From SP5GCR1 sp965199685 (GTDB lineage: Bacteria > Pseudomonadota > Gammaproteobacteria > Poriferisulfidales > Oxydemutatoraceae): a stretch of 64,000 nt of DNA. The notes under the pieces were generated by a model. It ran no database searches. It saw nothing but the letters and a program-made list of their open reading frames with translations, and was not told where the DNA came from. Of this stretch, positions 1 to 8,925 are shown in pieces; within the stretch, counting starts at the first letter, position 1; the number at the start of each line of letters is the position of its first letter. The translations under genes were made by a program, and so were the position numbers. Location: assembly GCA_965199685.1 (NCBI GenBank), contig OZ241323.1:2480001-2544000 (forward strand), read 5' to 3'.

Positions 1-912
1 GCGAATATTATCAAGAGTGCACTCCTATCTGCTCGCGAAGAGGGAGCAAATCAGCTTGATCTTGACACCAACGGAATTACTATTGACTCACCGATTCCTT
101 ATAAGTTATCAACACTTAAAAATAAAATTGAAGCAGGTAGAGATAAGCTTACAAAGAGTAAGCAAGACCCTTATAATTCAATACTTCACAAACTAGAAGT
201 CTTAATGGCAGATGCCCGATTTAGATTTATGATGGAGGAATGGGATAATGATAGCTACGATCCGTTCCCTGCAATTATCAAACAACTTGTCGGAGATGGA
301 CATCAACCAAGAATTATTGATCTATCTGGAATTCCTAATGAAATCGCCGGTATATCAAGTGCAAGTGTCGCTCGGACTTTATTTAGTCTAAAAATATGGC
401 AGACTCAATCAGAACGGGAGTCTGATCCGGTACTATTGGTTTGTGAGGAAGCCCATCGTTATGTCCCAAATCGAGGTGAAGCACAATATGAGGCAGCCCA
501 AGAAGCAATCAGGCGTATAGCTAAAGAAGGACGCAAATATGGCGTGGGACTTTTGTTGGTATCTCAGCGACCAAGCGAAGTTGAGTCAACAGTTCTTTCA
601 CAATGTAATAGCTGGATTATTTTAAGAATTACAAATGAGGAAGACAGAGCACATGTCAGGTCGATACTGCCAGATTCAATGTCCGGTTTGACAAAGATGC
701 TTTCCGGATTACGACGACAAGAAGCAATTTTTGTTGGCCAAGCCACAATGTTGCCTTCGCGTATTCTTATCCGATCTTTGACATCTGAACAACTACCAAA
801 ATCAAATGATATTAATTTTGATGATGGGTGGCAAAATAATGCAATTACTGACAAGCAGATAAAAGAAATTGCCCATCGTTGGAGATATCAACGTCAAGAA
901 AGCGTTAAATAA
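1..912 (+). CDS. HerA-type ATPase, C-terminal part (5' truncated by window edge)
   Basis: The reading frame is already open at base 1, so only the last 303 residues are visible. The segment has a Walker B region of HerA type (VCEEAHRYVP, about visible residues 146-155), followed by GVGLLLVSQRPSEV (about 181-194) and a C-terminal stretch with LSGLRRQEAIFVG, all typical of the HerA/DUF87 hexameric DNA translocase clan. HerA homologues work with NurA in DNA end processing or, in phage defence, with SIR2 or DUF4297 nucleases. The partner would lie upstream, outside the window. A restriction-modification gene follows 186 bp downstream on the same strand, so a defence role is likely but inferred. 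The Walker A motif is not visible. Confidence 0.8.
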   Translation, partial: ANIIKSALLSAREEGANQLDLDTNGITIDSPIPYKLSTLKNKIEAGRDKLTKSKQDPYNSILHKLEVLMADARFRFMMEEWDNDSYDPFPAIIKQLVGDGHQPRIIDLSGIPNEIAGISSASVARTLFSLKIWQTQSERESDPVLLVCEEAHRYVPNRGEAQYEAAQEAIRRIAKEGRKYGVGLLLVSQRPSEVESTVLSQCNSWIILRITNEEDRAHVRSILPDSMSGLTKMLSGLRRQEAIFVGQATMLPSRILIRSLTSEQLPKSNDINFDDGWQNNAITDKQIKEIAHRWRYQRQESVK

Positions 913-1098
913 TTATGCCATCAATGGAAATATTGTGAACACAGAAGATTCGGGCTTGGTTAATACCGACGTTACTCCGTTTTTAGAACCATCTGCAAAG
1001 TTGGTTTTAATGATATTAGCTCAGCTATGTAGACTTTATCTCATGAGTAGACTTAACTTCACTAACAGTAAGGCACAAGCCGGAGGCAAGCGACTGAC

Positions 1099-4000
1099 GT
1101 GGCTTTGATTTCAGATTTTCTTTCTAAGGTACAGAACATACATGGAACTGGTAAAGCAACAGAACATTCTTACCGTTCTGCCTTTGAGAGGCTCTTCTCT
1201 AACTTAGGTGTCACTGCTCTAAACGAGCCAAAGCGGGTAAGATGCGGCGCACCTGACTTCATCCTCCAAAAAGGCGAAATTGTTATCGGTCATTTAGAAG
1301 CCAAAGACCTACAAATCTCCATTCGCCGAGAAATAAATGAAAACAACAAAATACAACAGGAACGCTACAAAGCTGCACTTCCCAACTTAATTTATACAAA
1401 CGGTCTAGACTGGGATTTTTATCGGAATGGCAATCTTATGGCTTCTGCTACCATAGCCAAATTTTTTAGAGATGGCGTTATTCCCAAGCCGGATCAATAT
1501 GCAAGATTGGAAAACCTTTTGTATGATTTCATTGCGCAACATCCTCAAACCATAACCAACCCTCGTGAATTAGCAGAACGCATGGCAGGCAAAGCAAGTC
1601 TTATTAAAGACGTGCTACACAATACCCTGCTCGAAGATGATAACTCTAGGACTGAGATTGCAGCACAGTATAAAGCATTCAAAGAAAACCTGATTCAAGG
1701 CATCAATACTGAGGACTTTGCAGACATTTATGCTGAGACTATCGCCTATGGCATGTTTGCTGCGCGCTTGCACGACATCACGGTAAACAGTTTTAGTCGT
1801 CAAAAAGCACTGGAATTATTACCCAAATCTAATCCTTTCCTGCGTAGCCTTTTCAGCTATGTGGCAGGTTCCGAACTTGATGATAGAATCGCTTGGATTA
1901 TTGATGACTTAGCCGACATCTTTCAGGCTTGCAATATAACCAAGCTCATGAAAGGTTTTGGAAAGCTGACAAGCCGAAATGATCCTTTTCTGCACTTCTA
2001 TGAAACTTTTCTTACCGCCTATAATCCGTCAAAACGCAAAGCTCGCGGTGTTTGGTATACACCTGAACCAATAGTCAACTTCATTGTTCGCGCTATTGAT
2101 GAATTACTACAAACAGAATTTGAGTTAGCAGACGGGTTGGCAGATACCTCAAAGGTCACAATTGACTGGAATACTGGAAAAGCTGATGAAAAGGGAGAAA
2201 ACATCATAATAAAAAAAGAGGTTCATCGTGTCCAAATTCTTGATCCTGCCGCCGGCACAGGCACATTCTTAGCTGAGGTCGTCAAGCAGATTGCTCCAAA
2301 AATTAGAGATATAGCACCTAGCATGTGGTCCCATTACATTGAGCAAGACCTTATGCCGCGCCTACATGGCTTTGAGATACTTATGGCTTCCTATGCTATG
2401 TGCCACATGAAGCTTGATATGATATTGACTGAGATGGGCTACAAGCCCACGGGTGCCCCACCTCGCCTTTCAGTTTATCTAACAAACAGCCTTGAAGATG
2501 GCGAGCCTGTAAAACAAAACCTGCCCTTTGCCCAATGGTTCAGTCGCGAGGCTAAAGGCGCTAAAACTATCAAACGCGACATGCCAATTATGTGTGTGAT
2601 CGGAAATCCACCTTATTCCAGCATATCGCATAACACAGGTGAGTGGATCACAAAGATGATTGAGGATTATAAATATGTTGATGGTGTTCATTTTGGTGAA
2701 CGCCGACACTGGTTGCATGATGACTATGTAAAGTTTATCCGTCTATCAGAAAGCCTAATTAATAAGAATGGTGAAGGCATTCTAGGTTTTATTACTAACC
2801 ACGGATATCTTGACAATCCTACTTTCCGAGGAATGCGCTGGCACCTTCTGAACTCTTTTAATAAAATTTATATCCTTGATCTTCACGGCAACGCCCAAAG
2901 GAGAGAGACTACCCCTGAGGGTAACCTTGACAGAAATGTCTTTGACATCCGGCAAGGTGTTGCAATCATCATTGCTGTGAAAACTCATAACAAGAAAGAA
3001 GAGTTGGCTGAAGTTTACCATGGTGATCTTTGGGGAACACGGGAGAACAAATACTCAACTCTCACAACTAGCAAGATTGGAAAGTCTGTCACGAAACGGA
3101 TAAGCTGCGTCCCACCACAATATACATTTGCATCCAAAGATTATGAGATGCCTGATATCTATGAAAAAGGATTTAAGCTGACAGATTTCATGCATGTAAA
3201 TATTACTGGTATCGTAACAGCTAGAGATGCCCTTGTAATTGATTTCACAAAGCAAGAACTGAGAGATAAAATTAATCGCTTTATAGACTCATCAAAAACC
3301 GATGATCAAGCAAGGAGCGAATTTTTTTCAGATAGAAAAGCAGGGGAATATTCTCCTGGAGACACTCGAGGGTGGAAGTTACCCTATGCACGTTCTGCTT
3401 TGCAAAACGCAGACTGGGTCTCAGATATCAAGCCGATTACCTACCGCCCATTTGACATAAGGTCAATTCTCTATCGTCCAGATATGGTAGATTGGGGGCG
3501 CTTTGATAAGATGGCACACCTTTTCAGAGGCCAGAACATAGCTCTAATTTTTTCTCGGCAAGCGGTTCGTCAAGATGCACCACCTGTGAATGTCTTTGTA
3601 ACACCTAATGTTTTTAATAATCGCGGTGTCTATACTAATAGAGGTATTTCCCAAGCTGCCCCCCTTTATCTTTACCCTAATGAGAATAGCCTTGACCAAA
3701 CTATTCAGGTAAATTTTGACTCTAAAATGTATAGGGATATCCAGAAACTAGCCCATAGTGCAAATCATGACACTCCGAACGAAGTAGCAGTTTTTGACTA
3801 TATTTATGGAGTATTGCACTGTCCTGCCTATCGGCAAATCTTTGCCGAGTTTCTCAAAATTGACTTCCCTCGCATTCCTTGGCCTACTAGTCCAAATGAA
3901 TTCTGGCATGTGTCCACTAAAGGCACCAAATTACGCAAGCTACACCTTATGGATCCTGCTGTCGTCGGTCAGGCATCCTATCCTCTTATGGGTGAGAGTA

Positions 4001-4257
4001 ACAATGTGGTAGACAATCCTCACCTAAAGGACGGCAAGATATGGATTAATGCCTCCCAGTATTTTGACAATGTGCCAGATAATTCTTGGGACTTCTACAT
4101 CTGTGGTTATCAACCAGCTCAAAAATGGCTGAAAGACCGCTCAGGGCGCACGCTGGGTCTTGAGGATGTTAATCATTATCAGCGTATTATAAAAATCCTT
4201 GCCGAAACCGATAAAATCATGAGAACAATCAACATGGCACTTTCAGAAGGAAGTTAG
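1099..4257 (+). CDS. Single-chain restriction-modification enzyme, type ISP/IIG-like
   Basis: This 1052-residue protein combines nuclease and N6-adenine methyltransferase functions. The N-terminus carries a PD-(D/E)xK-like site (D53, then E67-x-K69 in HLEAKD). The methyltransferase has motif I DPAAGTGTF near residue 383 and motif IV NPPY near 502. The C-terminal third contains YRPFD (about 781), characteristic of the type ISP C-terminal specificity region. No helicase motifs are visible between nuclease and methyltransferase, so it is shorter than translocating ISP enzymes such as LlaBIII and closer to a IIG layout. The start is GTG, chosen because GGAGG lies 12 bases upstream. It sits downstream of a HerA-type ATPase, in a defence cluster. 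The recognition sequence cannot be predicted. Confidence 0.88.
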   Translation: MALISDFLSKVQNIHGTGKATEHSYRSAFERLFSNLGVTALNEPKRVRCGAPDFILQKGEIVIGHLEAKDLQISIRREINENNKIQQERYKAALPNLIYTNGLDWDFYRNGNLMASATIAKFFRDGVIPKPDQYARLENLLYDFIAQHPQTITNPRELAERMAGKASLIKDVLHNTLLEDDNSRTEIAAQYKAFKENLIQGINTEDFADIYAETIAYGMFAARLHDITVNSFSRQKALELLPKSNPFLRSLFSYVAGSELDDRIAWIIDDLADIFQACNITKLMKGFGKLTSRNDPFLHFYETFLTAYNPSKRKARGVWYTPEPIVNFIVRAIDELLQTEFELADGLADTSKVTIDWNTGKADEKGENIIIKKEVHRVQILDPAAGTGTFLAEVVKQIAPKIRDIAPSMWSHYIEQDLMPRLHGFEILMASYAMCHMKLDMILTEMGYKPTGAPPRLSVYLTNSLEDGEPVKQNLPFAQWFSREAKGAKTIKRDMPIMCVIGNPPYSSISHNTGEWITKMIEDYKYVDGVHFGERRHWLHDDYVKFIRLSESLINKNGEGILGFITNHGYLDNPTFRGMRWHLLNSFNKIYILDLHGNAQRRETTPEGNLDRNVFDIRQGVAIIIAVKTHNKKEELAEVYHGDLWGTRENKYSTLTTSKIGKSVTKRISCVPPQYTFASKDYEMPDIYEKGFKLTDFMHVNITGIVTARDALVIDFTKQELRDKINRFIDSSKTDDQARSEFFSDRKAGEYSPGDTRGWKLPYARSALQNADWVSDIKPITYRPFDIRSILYRPDMVDWGRFDKMAHLFRGQNIALIFSRQAVRQDAPPVNVFVTPNVFNNRGVYTNRGISQAAPLYLYPNENSLDQTIQVNFDSKMYRDIQKLAHSANHDTPNEVAVFDYIYGVLHCPAYRQIFAEFLKIDFPRIPWPTSPNEFWHVSTKGTKLRKLHLMDPAVVGQASYPLMGESNNVVDNPHLKDGKIWINASQYFDNVPDNSWDFYICGYQPAQKWLKDRSGRTLGLEDVNHYQRIIKILAETDKIMRTINMALSEGS

Positions 4258-4495
4258 ATCGCACAATATATTGAAGTATCAATCCTCTAATATATATGCG
4301 AAGGCAATAGCATGAAAAATAACTTTTTAGACGACACTAAAAATGGGGTAACGTCAATAGAAATTGTTGTCACTCTATCAATTCCAAGCTGAAATGTTTC
4401 CAAATTTGGGAGTCTTTCTTTCTACTATGCTATAATACAAACTTTCAATTTACAAAACCACTAACGATTCAAACCATATAAAAAGGAGTGAAAAA
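4258..4495. other. Intergenic AT-rich spacer
   Basis: Nothing coding is seen. The stretch is AT-rich and ends with a strong ribosome binding site (AAGGAG, 4482-4487) for the next gene, so a promoter for that gene is likely inside, but no clear consensus boxes were found. Confidence 0.4.
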
Positions 4496-5017
4496 ATGGC
4501 GAAGATAGACCTTGCTAAATTGCTAGATATAGAAGATCTGAAATATTACAAATTGCATCTTGCCGTACGGAGCAGTCCAGGACAGGGGCGGAAAGATCCT
4601 GTAGAGGCGTATCTAAAAGACGGAAGAGACGCAGGAGAAGTAGATACGGCTTGGTGGGGTTGGCATGCTTGGTGTGAAGGTGAAGACAGATGGAGAGGAC
4701 GCCCATATGTTTTGTCATTCATGCGAGTTTACCCCGACAACGATGTGTGGCTATTCGGCGGTATATTTAAGGTAAGAGAACTGGATATCCCGCAGGGAGA
4801 AAAGAAAGGTGAATTTTATGAGATTCATTTAACAGGGAAAGGACGGGAATACATTGGTCGCTTAAAAATTACTGATTATCACAATACTCTTAGAAATGTA
4901 TATCGAAATTTGGAGAATGATTATTCTGACCTCAATGATAGTAAGATTGAGATCCTAAAAGAACCATATTGGATTACGAATCTAAGAACTGAAAAATCCT
5001 CTGAAAATAAAAATTAA
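4496..5017 (+). CDS. Small protein resembling the N-terminal domain of GIY-YIG nuclease proteins
   Basis: The 173-residue product starts at an ATG with AAGGAGTG 8 bases upstream. The pattern W-x-GW...RWRGRPYVLSFMR...WLFGGIFKV...GRLKI...ILKEPY resembles, from memory, the N-terminal domain found in front of a GIY-YIG catalytic domain in a family of nuclease-like proteins near restriction systems. Here the protein stops just after the ILKEPY segment, and no GIY-YIG motif is present in it or after it in any frame. It may be a stand-alone domain or a truncated remnant. The position after a restriction-modification gene fits a defence cluster. The family link is from memory and moderately secure; no activity can be assigned. 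Confidence 0.6.
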   Translation: MAKIDLAKLLDIEDLKYYKLHLAVRSSPGQGRKDPVEAYLKDGRDAGEVDTAWWGWHAWCEGEDRWRGRPYVLSFMRVYPDNDVWLFGGIFKVRELDIPQGEKKGEFYEIHLTGKGREYIGRLKITDYHNTLRNVYRNLENDYSDLNDSKIEILKEPYWITNLRTEKSSENKN

Positions 5018-5369
5018 CCAGAAACCCCCTAATATGCAAGATCAAATTTAAAGTCACTCTAGCAGCAAATTTGGATATAACGCGAATTAGTTAAACCAAC
5101 CACATAATAGAAAAACCAGCCGTAGGGAAAAGCTAGCACGCACTCCCTAAATTTTATTACTAGCACAAATTCAATCGCTCGTGCCATTGAATTATGGTTT
5201 GCGTATTCAGTGGTGCGGAGCGGTTAGGATTGTGCGATCATGTGACGTTTTGGGTGGGCAGATATAGTTGATGCATGGTTGCACCAAGTCCGGCACACTC
5301 GCCGTAGGCTCGTTCTTTTTGATTTCCTAATGACTAGTCTGAACTTTTTTTGATGCCTTTTTAGGTTTT
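5018..5369. other. Intergenic region with decayed repeat remnants
   Basis: No gene seen. Bases around 5120-5160 (CCGTAGGG...ACTCCCTAAA) and 5195-5250 (TTTGCGTATTCAGTGGTGCGGAGCGGTTAGGATTGTGCGAT, given here in part) look like degenerate copies of the palindromic and GATGGCGCAAGCGGTT modules that fill other gaps in this window. Confidence 0.4.
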
Positions 5370-5858
5370 TCAACCGTCGGAAAGACTACCTATTTTGCTG
5401 TCGTAATAGATTTCACTTTTGAGTTGGCCTTCTAGCTCAGTATATATAGCTTTTATACCATCGTTGTAGAACATGAACCTATATTTTTTGAAGCCCGTAT
5501 ATCCTCCGTAACTGTTTTTGGCATTGATATCTACATCTAATTTATAACCAAATATCCTTTCTCCGCGCCCATAGATTCCTCGCTGTGCCCACGACTTTTG
5601 GAGAGTGCCCCAGTCATATTGAGCTGAACGTGGATCTTTGAGATGTCTATTTAAGTAGGTTTGTGCTATTCGTTGAGCCTGATCTTGGGATATCGCAATA
5701 CCATAATCTGCTTCTTTTATCTCCTCCGTGGAGGACGGAAAAACTGGATCAATTGGTGCACAGTTGCTCCAGGTACAGGAAAGTGCCTCAAGGTCTTTAC
5801 AGCCACTCAAGAGGCAGAAAAAAAGCATAATAGATATAGCTTTGATGGCTGATTTCAT
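5370..5858 (-). CDS. Putative lipoprotein, unknown function
   Basis: The 162-residue product begins with a lipoprotein signal: short basic start, hydrophobic stretch, and lipobox LLSGC with the lipidated Cys at residue 20. The mature part contains a helical segment (DQAQRIAQTYLNRHLKDPRSAQYDW) and a Tyr/Gly-rich C-terminus, suggesting a small periplasmic domain anchored in a membrane. A good ribosome site (GGGAG) precedes the ATG. It stands alone between the defence cluster and the pyrimidine genes and I recognise no family. The NRHLKDPxSAxY pattern is common in small lipoproteins of unknown role. Confidence 0.75.
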   Translation of the reverse strand: MKSAIKAISIMLFFCLLSGCKDLEALSCTWSNCAPIDPVFPSSTEEIKEADYGIAISQDQAQRIAQTYLNRHLKDPRSAQYDWGTLQKSWAQRGIYGRGERIFGYKLDVDINAKNSYGGYTGFKKYRFMFYNDGIKAIYTELEGQLKSEIYYDSKIGSLSDG

Positions 5859-5947
5859 AATATTTCTCCCTTGTTCATTGCTATAAAAATTGACATATTA
5901 TTCTCCTAGTTTAGTTAATTTACTCTGACAACGGGTGTCAGGCGATT

Positions 5948-6044
5948 GCTACAAATAACCAAACTAAGGATACTCCCGTTTATTTCCCTGCCGGGTTTTA
6001 TATTCACGGGTCGCCCGACAAGGGCGAAGTTTGGTTTTTGTAGC
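5948..6044. other. Long imperfect inverted repeat enclosing smaller hairpins
   Basis: An outer stem pairs 5948-5965 (GCTACAAATAACCAAACT) with 6028-6044 (AGTTTGGTTTTTGTAGC), perfect except for one extra base. Inside are further stems: CCCGT (5974-5978) with ACGGG (6006-6010), a small CCC-TGCC-GGG hairpin (5986-5995), and TCGCCC/GGGCGA (6011-6027). A separate hairpin TGACA-ACGGG-TGTCA lies just upstream (5926-5940). The branched fold could be a structured RNA, a MITE-like element or a recombination site. No known riboswitch was recognised. Confidence 0.5.
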
Positions 6045-6233
6045 ATGAAATATAATAGCAGAGTTATGAAAAATCACAAACCGCTACCTTAAATTAGGAA
6101 ATTCCGTTAAAAAATGAGACAAAGTAAAATTAGTTGAGACGATAGGTAAATCGGCAATTCAGTAGTCCGCCCCTACGGGTGAGTAGCAAAAATTGGGTAG
6201 ATGAATGTATGAATGGTGCAGACACGCCACAAC

Positions 6234-6350
6234 CACCCCGTCAGGCTGCGCCTGCCACCCCTCCAGAAGAGGGGAATGAACTTGTGCAAGTACGGCACAA
6301 CCACTCTGTCGAGCTTCGCCTGCCATCTCTCCACAGGAGGGGAATGGTCT
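6234..6350. repeat. Dispersed repeat module: CACCCCGTC...CCTCC hairpins, two copies
   Basis: Two tandem versions of a module also found near 11160, 12070, 17870 and 42745: CACCCCGTCAGGC-loop-GCCTGCCACCCCTCC...GGAGGGGAAT. The copies here differ in the small hairpin and in the CTCC/GGAG hairpin. It sits directly upstream of pyrB and supplies an apparent but probably non-genuine N-terminal extension of that reading frame. Confidence 0.7.
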
Positions 6351-6377
6351 GCCTCTGCCCCGCAAATGGTATATAAT

Positions 6378-7382
6378 ATGCTTTTAGTGAAACAGACGAC
6401 TAAAAACCTTTCTCCTTCAACCCGCCTACAACTTAATAAACAAGGCGAGTTAAGACATTTCCTTTGTATAGAGGAGCTTTCCCAAAGTTTATTAAAAAGA
6501 TTATTCAACACTGCCACTTCGTTCATTCAGGAAAAGAACTCGGTAGTTAAGAAAGTACCTTTGTTACGCGCCAAGACTGTTGCTAACCTTTTTTTTGAGA
6601 GTAGCACCCGCACCCGTTCCACTTTTGAACTTGCGGCAAAGCGATTATCCGCCGATGTGCTCAATCTGAATACCAGCGTTGCAGCGGTTCAGAAGGGCGA
6701 GTCGTTATTGGACACCTTAAAAAGTCTGGAAGCGATGAATGTAGATATCTTCGTGGTGCGCCACTGTGACAGTGGTGCTGCACAGTTTATTGCCCAACAC
6801 ATAAAAAAGGGTGTTGCCGTAATCAATGCTGGCGACGGTAGCCATGCGCATCCCACGCAAGCCCTACTAGACATGTATACCATCATGCAACACAAACCTG
6901 ATTTAGCCTCGCTTAATGTTGCAATCATTGGGGACATAAGACATTCTCGGGTGGCACGCTCGCAAATCTCAATACTCAAAACAATGGGGGTTAAGAATAT
7001 CCGCTTAATCGGCCCCACAACTTTGTTGCCTCCATTTGCTGAAAAACTGGAAGGGCAGGTTTTTCATACCGTAGAAGAGGGTATCGCAGGTGCCGATGTG
7101 ATTATTGTATTGCGTCTGCAAAAAGAGCGGATGCAAGGCGGTTTCCTTCCCAGCATGAACGAGTATTATCATTGTTATGGGATGACCATAGACCGCCTAA
7201 AGTTTGCGGCACCCGATGCGATGGTGATGCATCCGGGACCTATCAACCGCGGAGTTGAAATCAGTTCTCTGGTCGCCGACGGACATCAATCAGTAATACT
7301 AGAGCAGGTAACCTACGGCATTGCGATTAGGATGGCAGTCATGTCTCATGTGGTCAGCGGACAAACGCAGGAGGTTCTTTGA
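6378..7382 (+). CDS. pyrB: Aspartate carbamoyltransferase catalytic subunit (class A type)
   Basis: PyrB condenses carbamoyl phosphate and aspartate in de novo pyrimidine synthesis. The 334-residue protein has the carbamoyl phosphate loop FFESSTRTRSTFELA, the HCDSGAA segment, GDGSHAHPTQALLD, a HPGPINRG loop and a C-terminal VTYGIAIRMAVM. It aligns throughout with the Pseudomonas-type enzyme (RLQLNKQGELRHFL near the start), which assembles with an inactive dihydroorotase-like partner rather than PyrI. The frame is open further upstream to 6213, but that part is translated repeat, so I chose the ATG at 6378, which gives the usual family length. A TATAAT sits immediately before this ATG. The stop overlaps the start of the next gene. 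Confidence 0.93.
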   Translation: MLLVKQTTKNLSPSTRLQLNKQGELRHFLCIEELSQSLLKRLFNTATSFIQEKNSVVKKVPLLRAKTVANLFFESSTRTRSTFELAAKRLSADVLNLNTSVAAVQKGESLLDTLKSLEAMNVDIFVVRHCDSGAAQFIAQHIKKGVAVINAGDGSHAHPTQALLDMYTIMQHKPDLASLNVAIIGDIRHSRVARSQISILKTMGVKNIRLIGPTTLLPPFAEKLEGQVFHTVEEGIAGADVIIVLRLQKERMQGGFLPSMNEYYHCYGMTIDRLKFAAPDAMVMHPGPINRGVEISSLVADGHQSVILEQVTYGIAIRMAVMSHVVSGQTQEVL

Positions 7383-8659
7383 TGGATCTATTGATAAAGG
7401 ATGCTTGCTTGCTTAATACGGGAAAAACACCCATCCCCAAAACCGATATTGCGATCCGCCAAGGTGCTATAGAAGCGATAGGCGAGGTGCCTTCTGATTT
7501 TGTCGCTGAGCGTACGATTGATGCCAAAGGTTTATCGGCAATCCCTGGTTTGGTTGATTTAAGCGTTTATCTGCGAGACCCCGGCTTTGAATACAAAGCA
7601 ACGATCGCATCGGAAACCAAAGCGGCGGCGGCGGGCGGTGTTACCACATTGTGTTGTATGCCCGACACTGAACCCAGAATAGATTCGGCCTCCACGGTTG
7701 AACTGATACAAAAGCGAGCGCACGATGCCGATTTCTGCAAGGTTTTGACTATAGGTGCGATGACCAAGAAGCTGGCGGGATTAGAGCTCAGCGAGATGGC
7801 TGCACTCAAAGAAGCAGGTTGCGTTGCGGTAAGTCACTGCCACTATCCGTTTGCCAATGCCTTAGTGTTGCGGCGCGCAATGGAGTATGCGTCTGGGCTG
7901 GGCTTAAAGATATTCATACAGCCTTTTGATAAAGCCTTGGCGATGAATGGTTGCGCTCACGAAGGTGCTTTGGCATTGCGCTTGGGGTTGGCAGGCATTC
8001 CTGCAGCATCCGAAACCGCGATTTTAAGCCAATGTATAGAAATTGCCGAAGACTTGGATGTGGCAGTGCATTTCTGTCGTCTTTCGTGTGCGCGCTCAGT
8101 AGAGCTAGTCGCTACTGCACAAGCACGCGGTTTGGCAATCAGTGCCGATGTGAGTGCGCATCAACTCTTTCTAAGCGAGGAGGTGCTGACATACTTTGAC
8201 CCTAATTATCATGTGTTGCCACCGTTGCGTAGCGAGCAAGATCGCAATGCGTTGCGCACTGCGATTCAAGACGGCACTATTTCTGCGATATGCTCCGACC
8301 ACCAACCACACGACATCAGTGCCAAATTAGTGCCATTCCCGTCCAGCGAACCGGGCATCTCGGCAATAGAAACTTTGCTCCCTTTAACACTTCGCTTGGT
8401 CGACGAAAATGTCGTTGATTTGACGAAGGCGATTGACTTGCTAACCCGAGGTCCGGCGGCAGTGCTTAATTGGGGTTGCGGCACATTGCAAAAAGGTGGG
8501 GTTGCGGATCTTTGTCTGGTTGATTTAGATAAGAAATGGACTTTGTCGGCGGGACATCTGTATAGTAGTGGCACGAATTCACCTTTTGTTGGTGAGACAT
8601 TCAAGGGACGCATACATTACACAATATGCAATGGCAAAGTAAGTTATGAGTGCAAATGA
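7382..8659 (+). CDS. pyrC': Dihydroorotase-like protein lacking metal ligands (PyrC')
   Basis: The 425-residue protein has the amidohydrolase fold of type I dihydroorotases, but the HxH zinc pair expected after PGLVD is replaced: PGLVDLSVYLRDPG has Ser61 and Tyr63. By analogy with Pseudomonas PyrC', it probably has no dihydroorotase activity and instead structures the PyrB dodecamer. A C-terminal SDHQPH segment is retained. The ATG at 7382 overlaps the pyrB TGA (TGATG) and is preceded by AGGAGG 7 bases away, so the two genes are translationally coupled. A true dihydroorotase must be encoded elsewhere. Confidence in the family is high; the lack of catalysis is inferred from the missing ligands. 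Confidence 0.9.
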   Translation: MDLLIKDACLLNTGKTPIPKTDIAIRQGAIEAIGEVPSDFVAERTIDAKGLSAIPGLVDLSVYLRDPGFEYKATIASETKAAAAGGVTTLCCMPDTEPRIDSASTVELIQKRAHDADFCKVLTIGAMTKKLAGLELSEMAALKEAGCVAVSHCHYPFANALVLRRAMEYASGLGLKIFIQPFDKALAMNGCAHEGALALRLGLAGIPAASETAILSQCIEIAEDLDVAVHFCRLSCARSVELVATAQARGLAISADVSAHQLFLSEEVLTYFDPNYHVLPPLRSEQDRNALRTAIQDGTISAICSDHQPHDISAKLVPFPSSEPGISAIETLLPLTLRLVDENVVDLTKAIDLLTRGPAAVLNWGCGTLQKGGVADLCLVDLDKKWTLSAGHLYSSGTNSPFVGETFKGRIHYTICNGKVSYECK

Positions 8660-8925
8660 GATTGTTGAGAAAGTACTATTTGATGTATGGGAATGAGGCT
8701 GTTGAAAAATAGAACCGCCGTTTGATTTATGGAAATGAGGTTGTTGAAAAAGTATTTTATGCACCGTAGGGGAGGGCTAACATGCCCTCCCGAACGCGTT
8801 GTCCTCGCACAAACAAAATCGTACACCACCCAATTCATGGGAACCAAAACCATGTGGCGCATAGCGGTTGCAGTAGTGCTGAACGGTACTTTAGGGCGGA
8901 CATATGAGTCCGTCCCTACCTTTTT
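8660..8925. repeat. Mosaic of dispersed repeat modules
   Basis: Contains GAGGCTGTTGAAAAATAGAACCG and GAGGTTGTTGAAAAAG ends, a CCGTAGGGGAGGGC-TAACAT-GCCCTCCCG palindrome, the CCACCCAATTCATGGGAACC module, and a GGGCGGAC-ATATGA-GTCCGTCCC palindrome at 8894-8916. Open frames here are chance products of repeats. Confidence 0.75.

Noticed and set aside
869..1108. 79-codon frame between the HerA-like gene and the restriction enzyme
   Set aside because: It overlaps the end of the first gene and the start of the second, has no ribosome site and matches no family.
5948..6044. Integron attC site
   Set aside because: The outer stem does not end in the RYYYAAC/GTTRRRY core, and no integrase or cassette array is present.
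6213..6377. N-terminal extension of pyrB by 55 codons
   Set aside because: The extension is translated CACCCCGTC repeat, and the family length and the Pseudomonas-type alignment both support the start at 6378.
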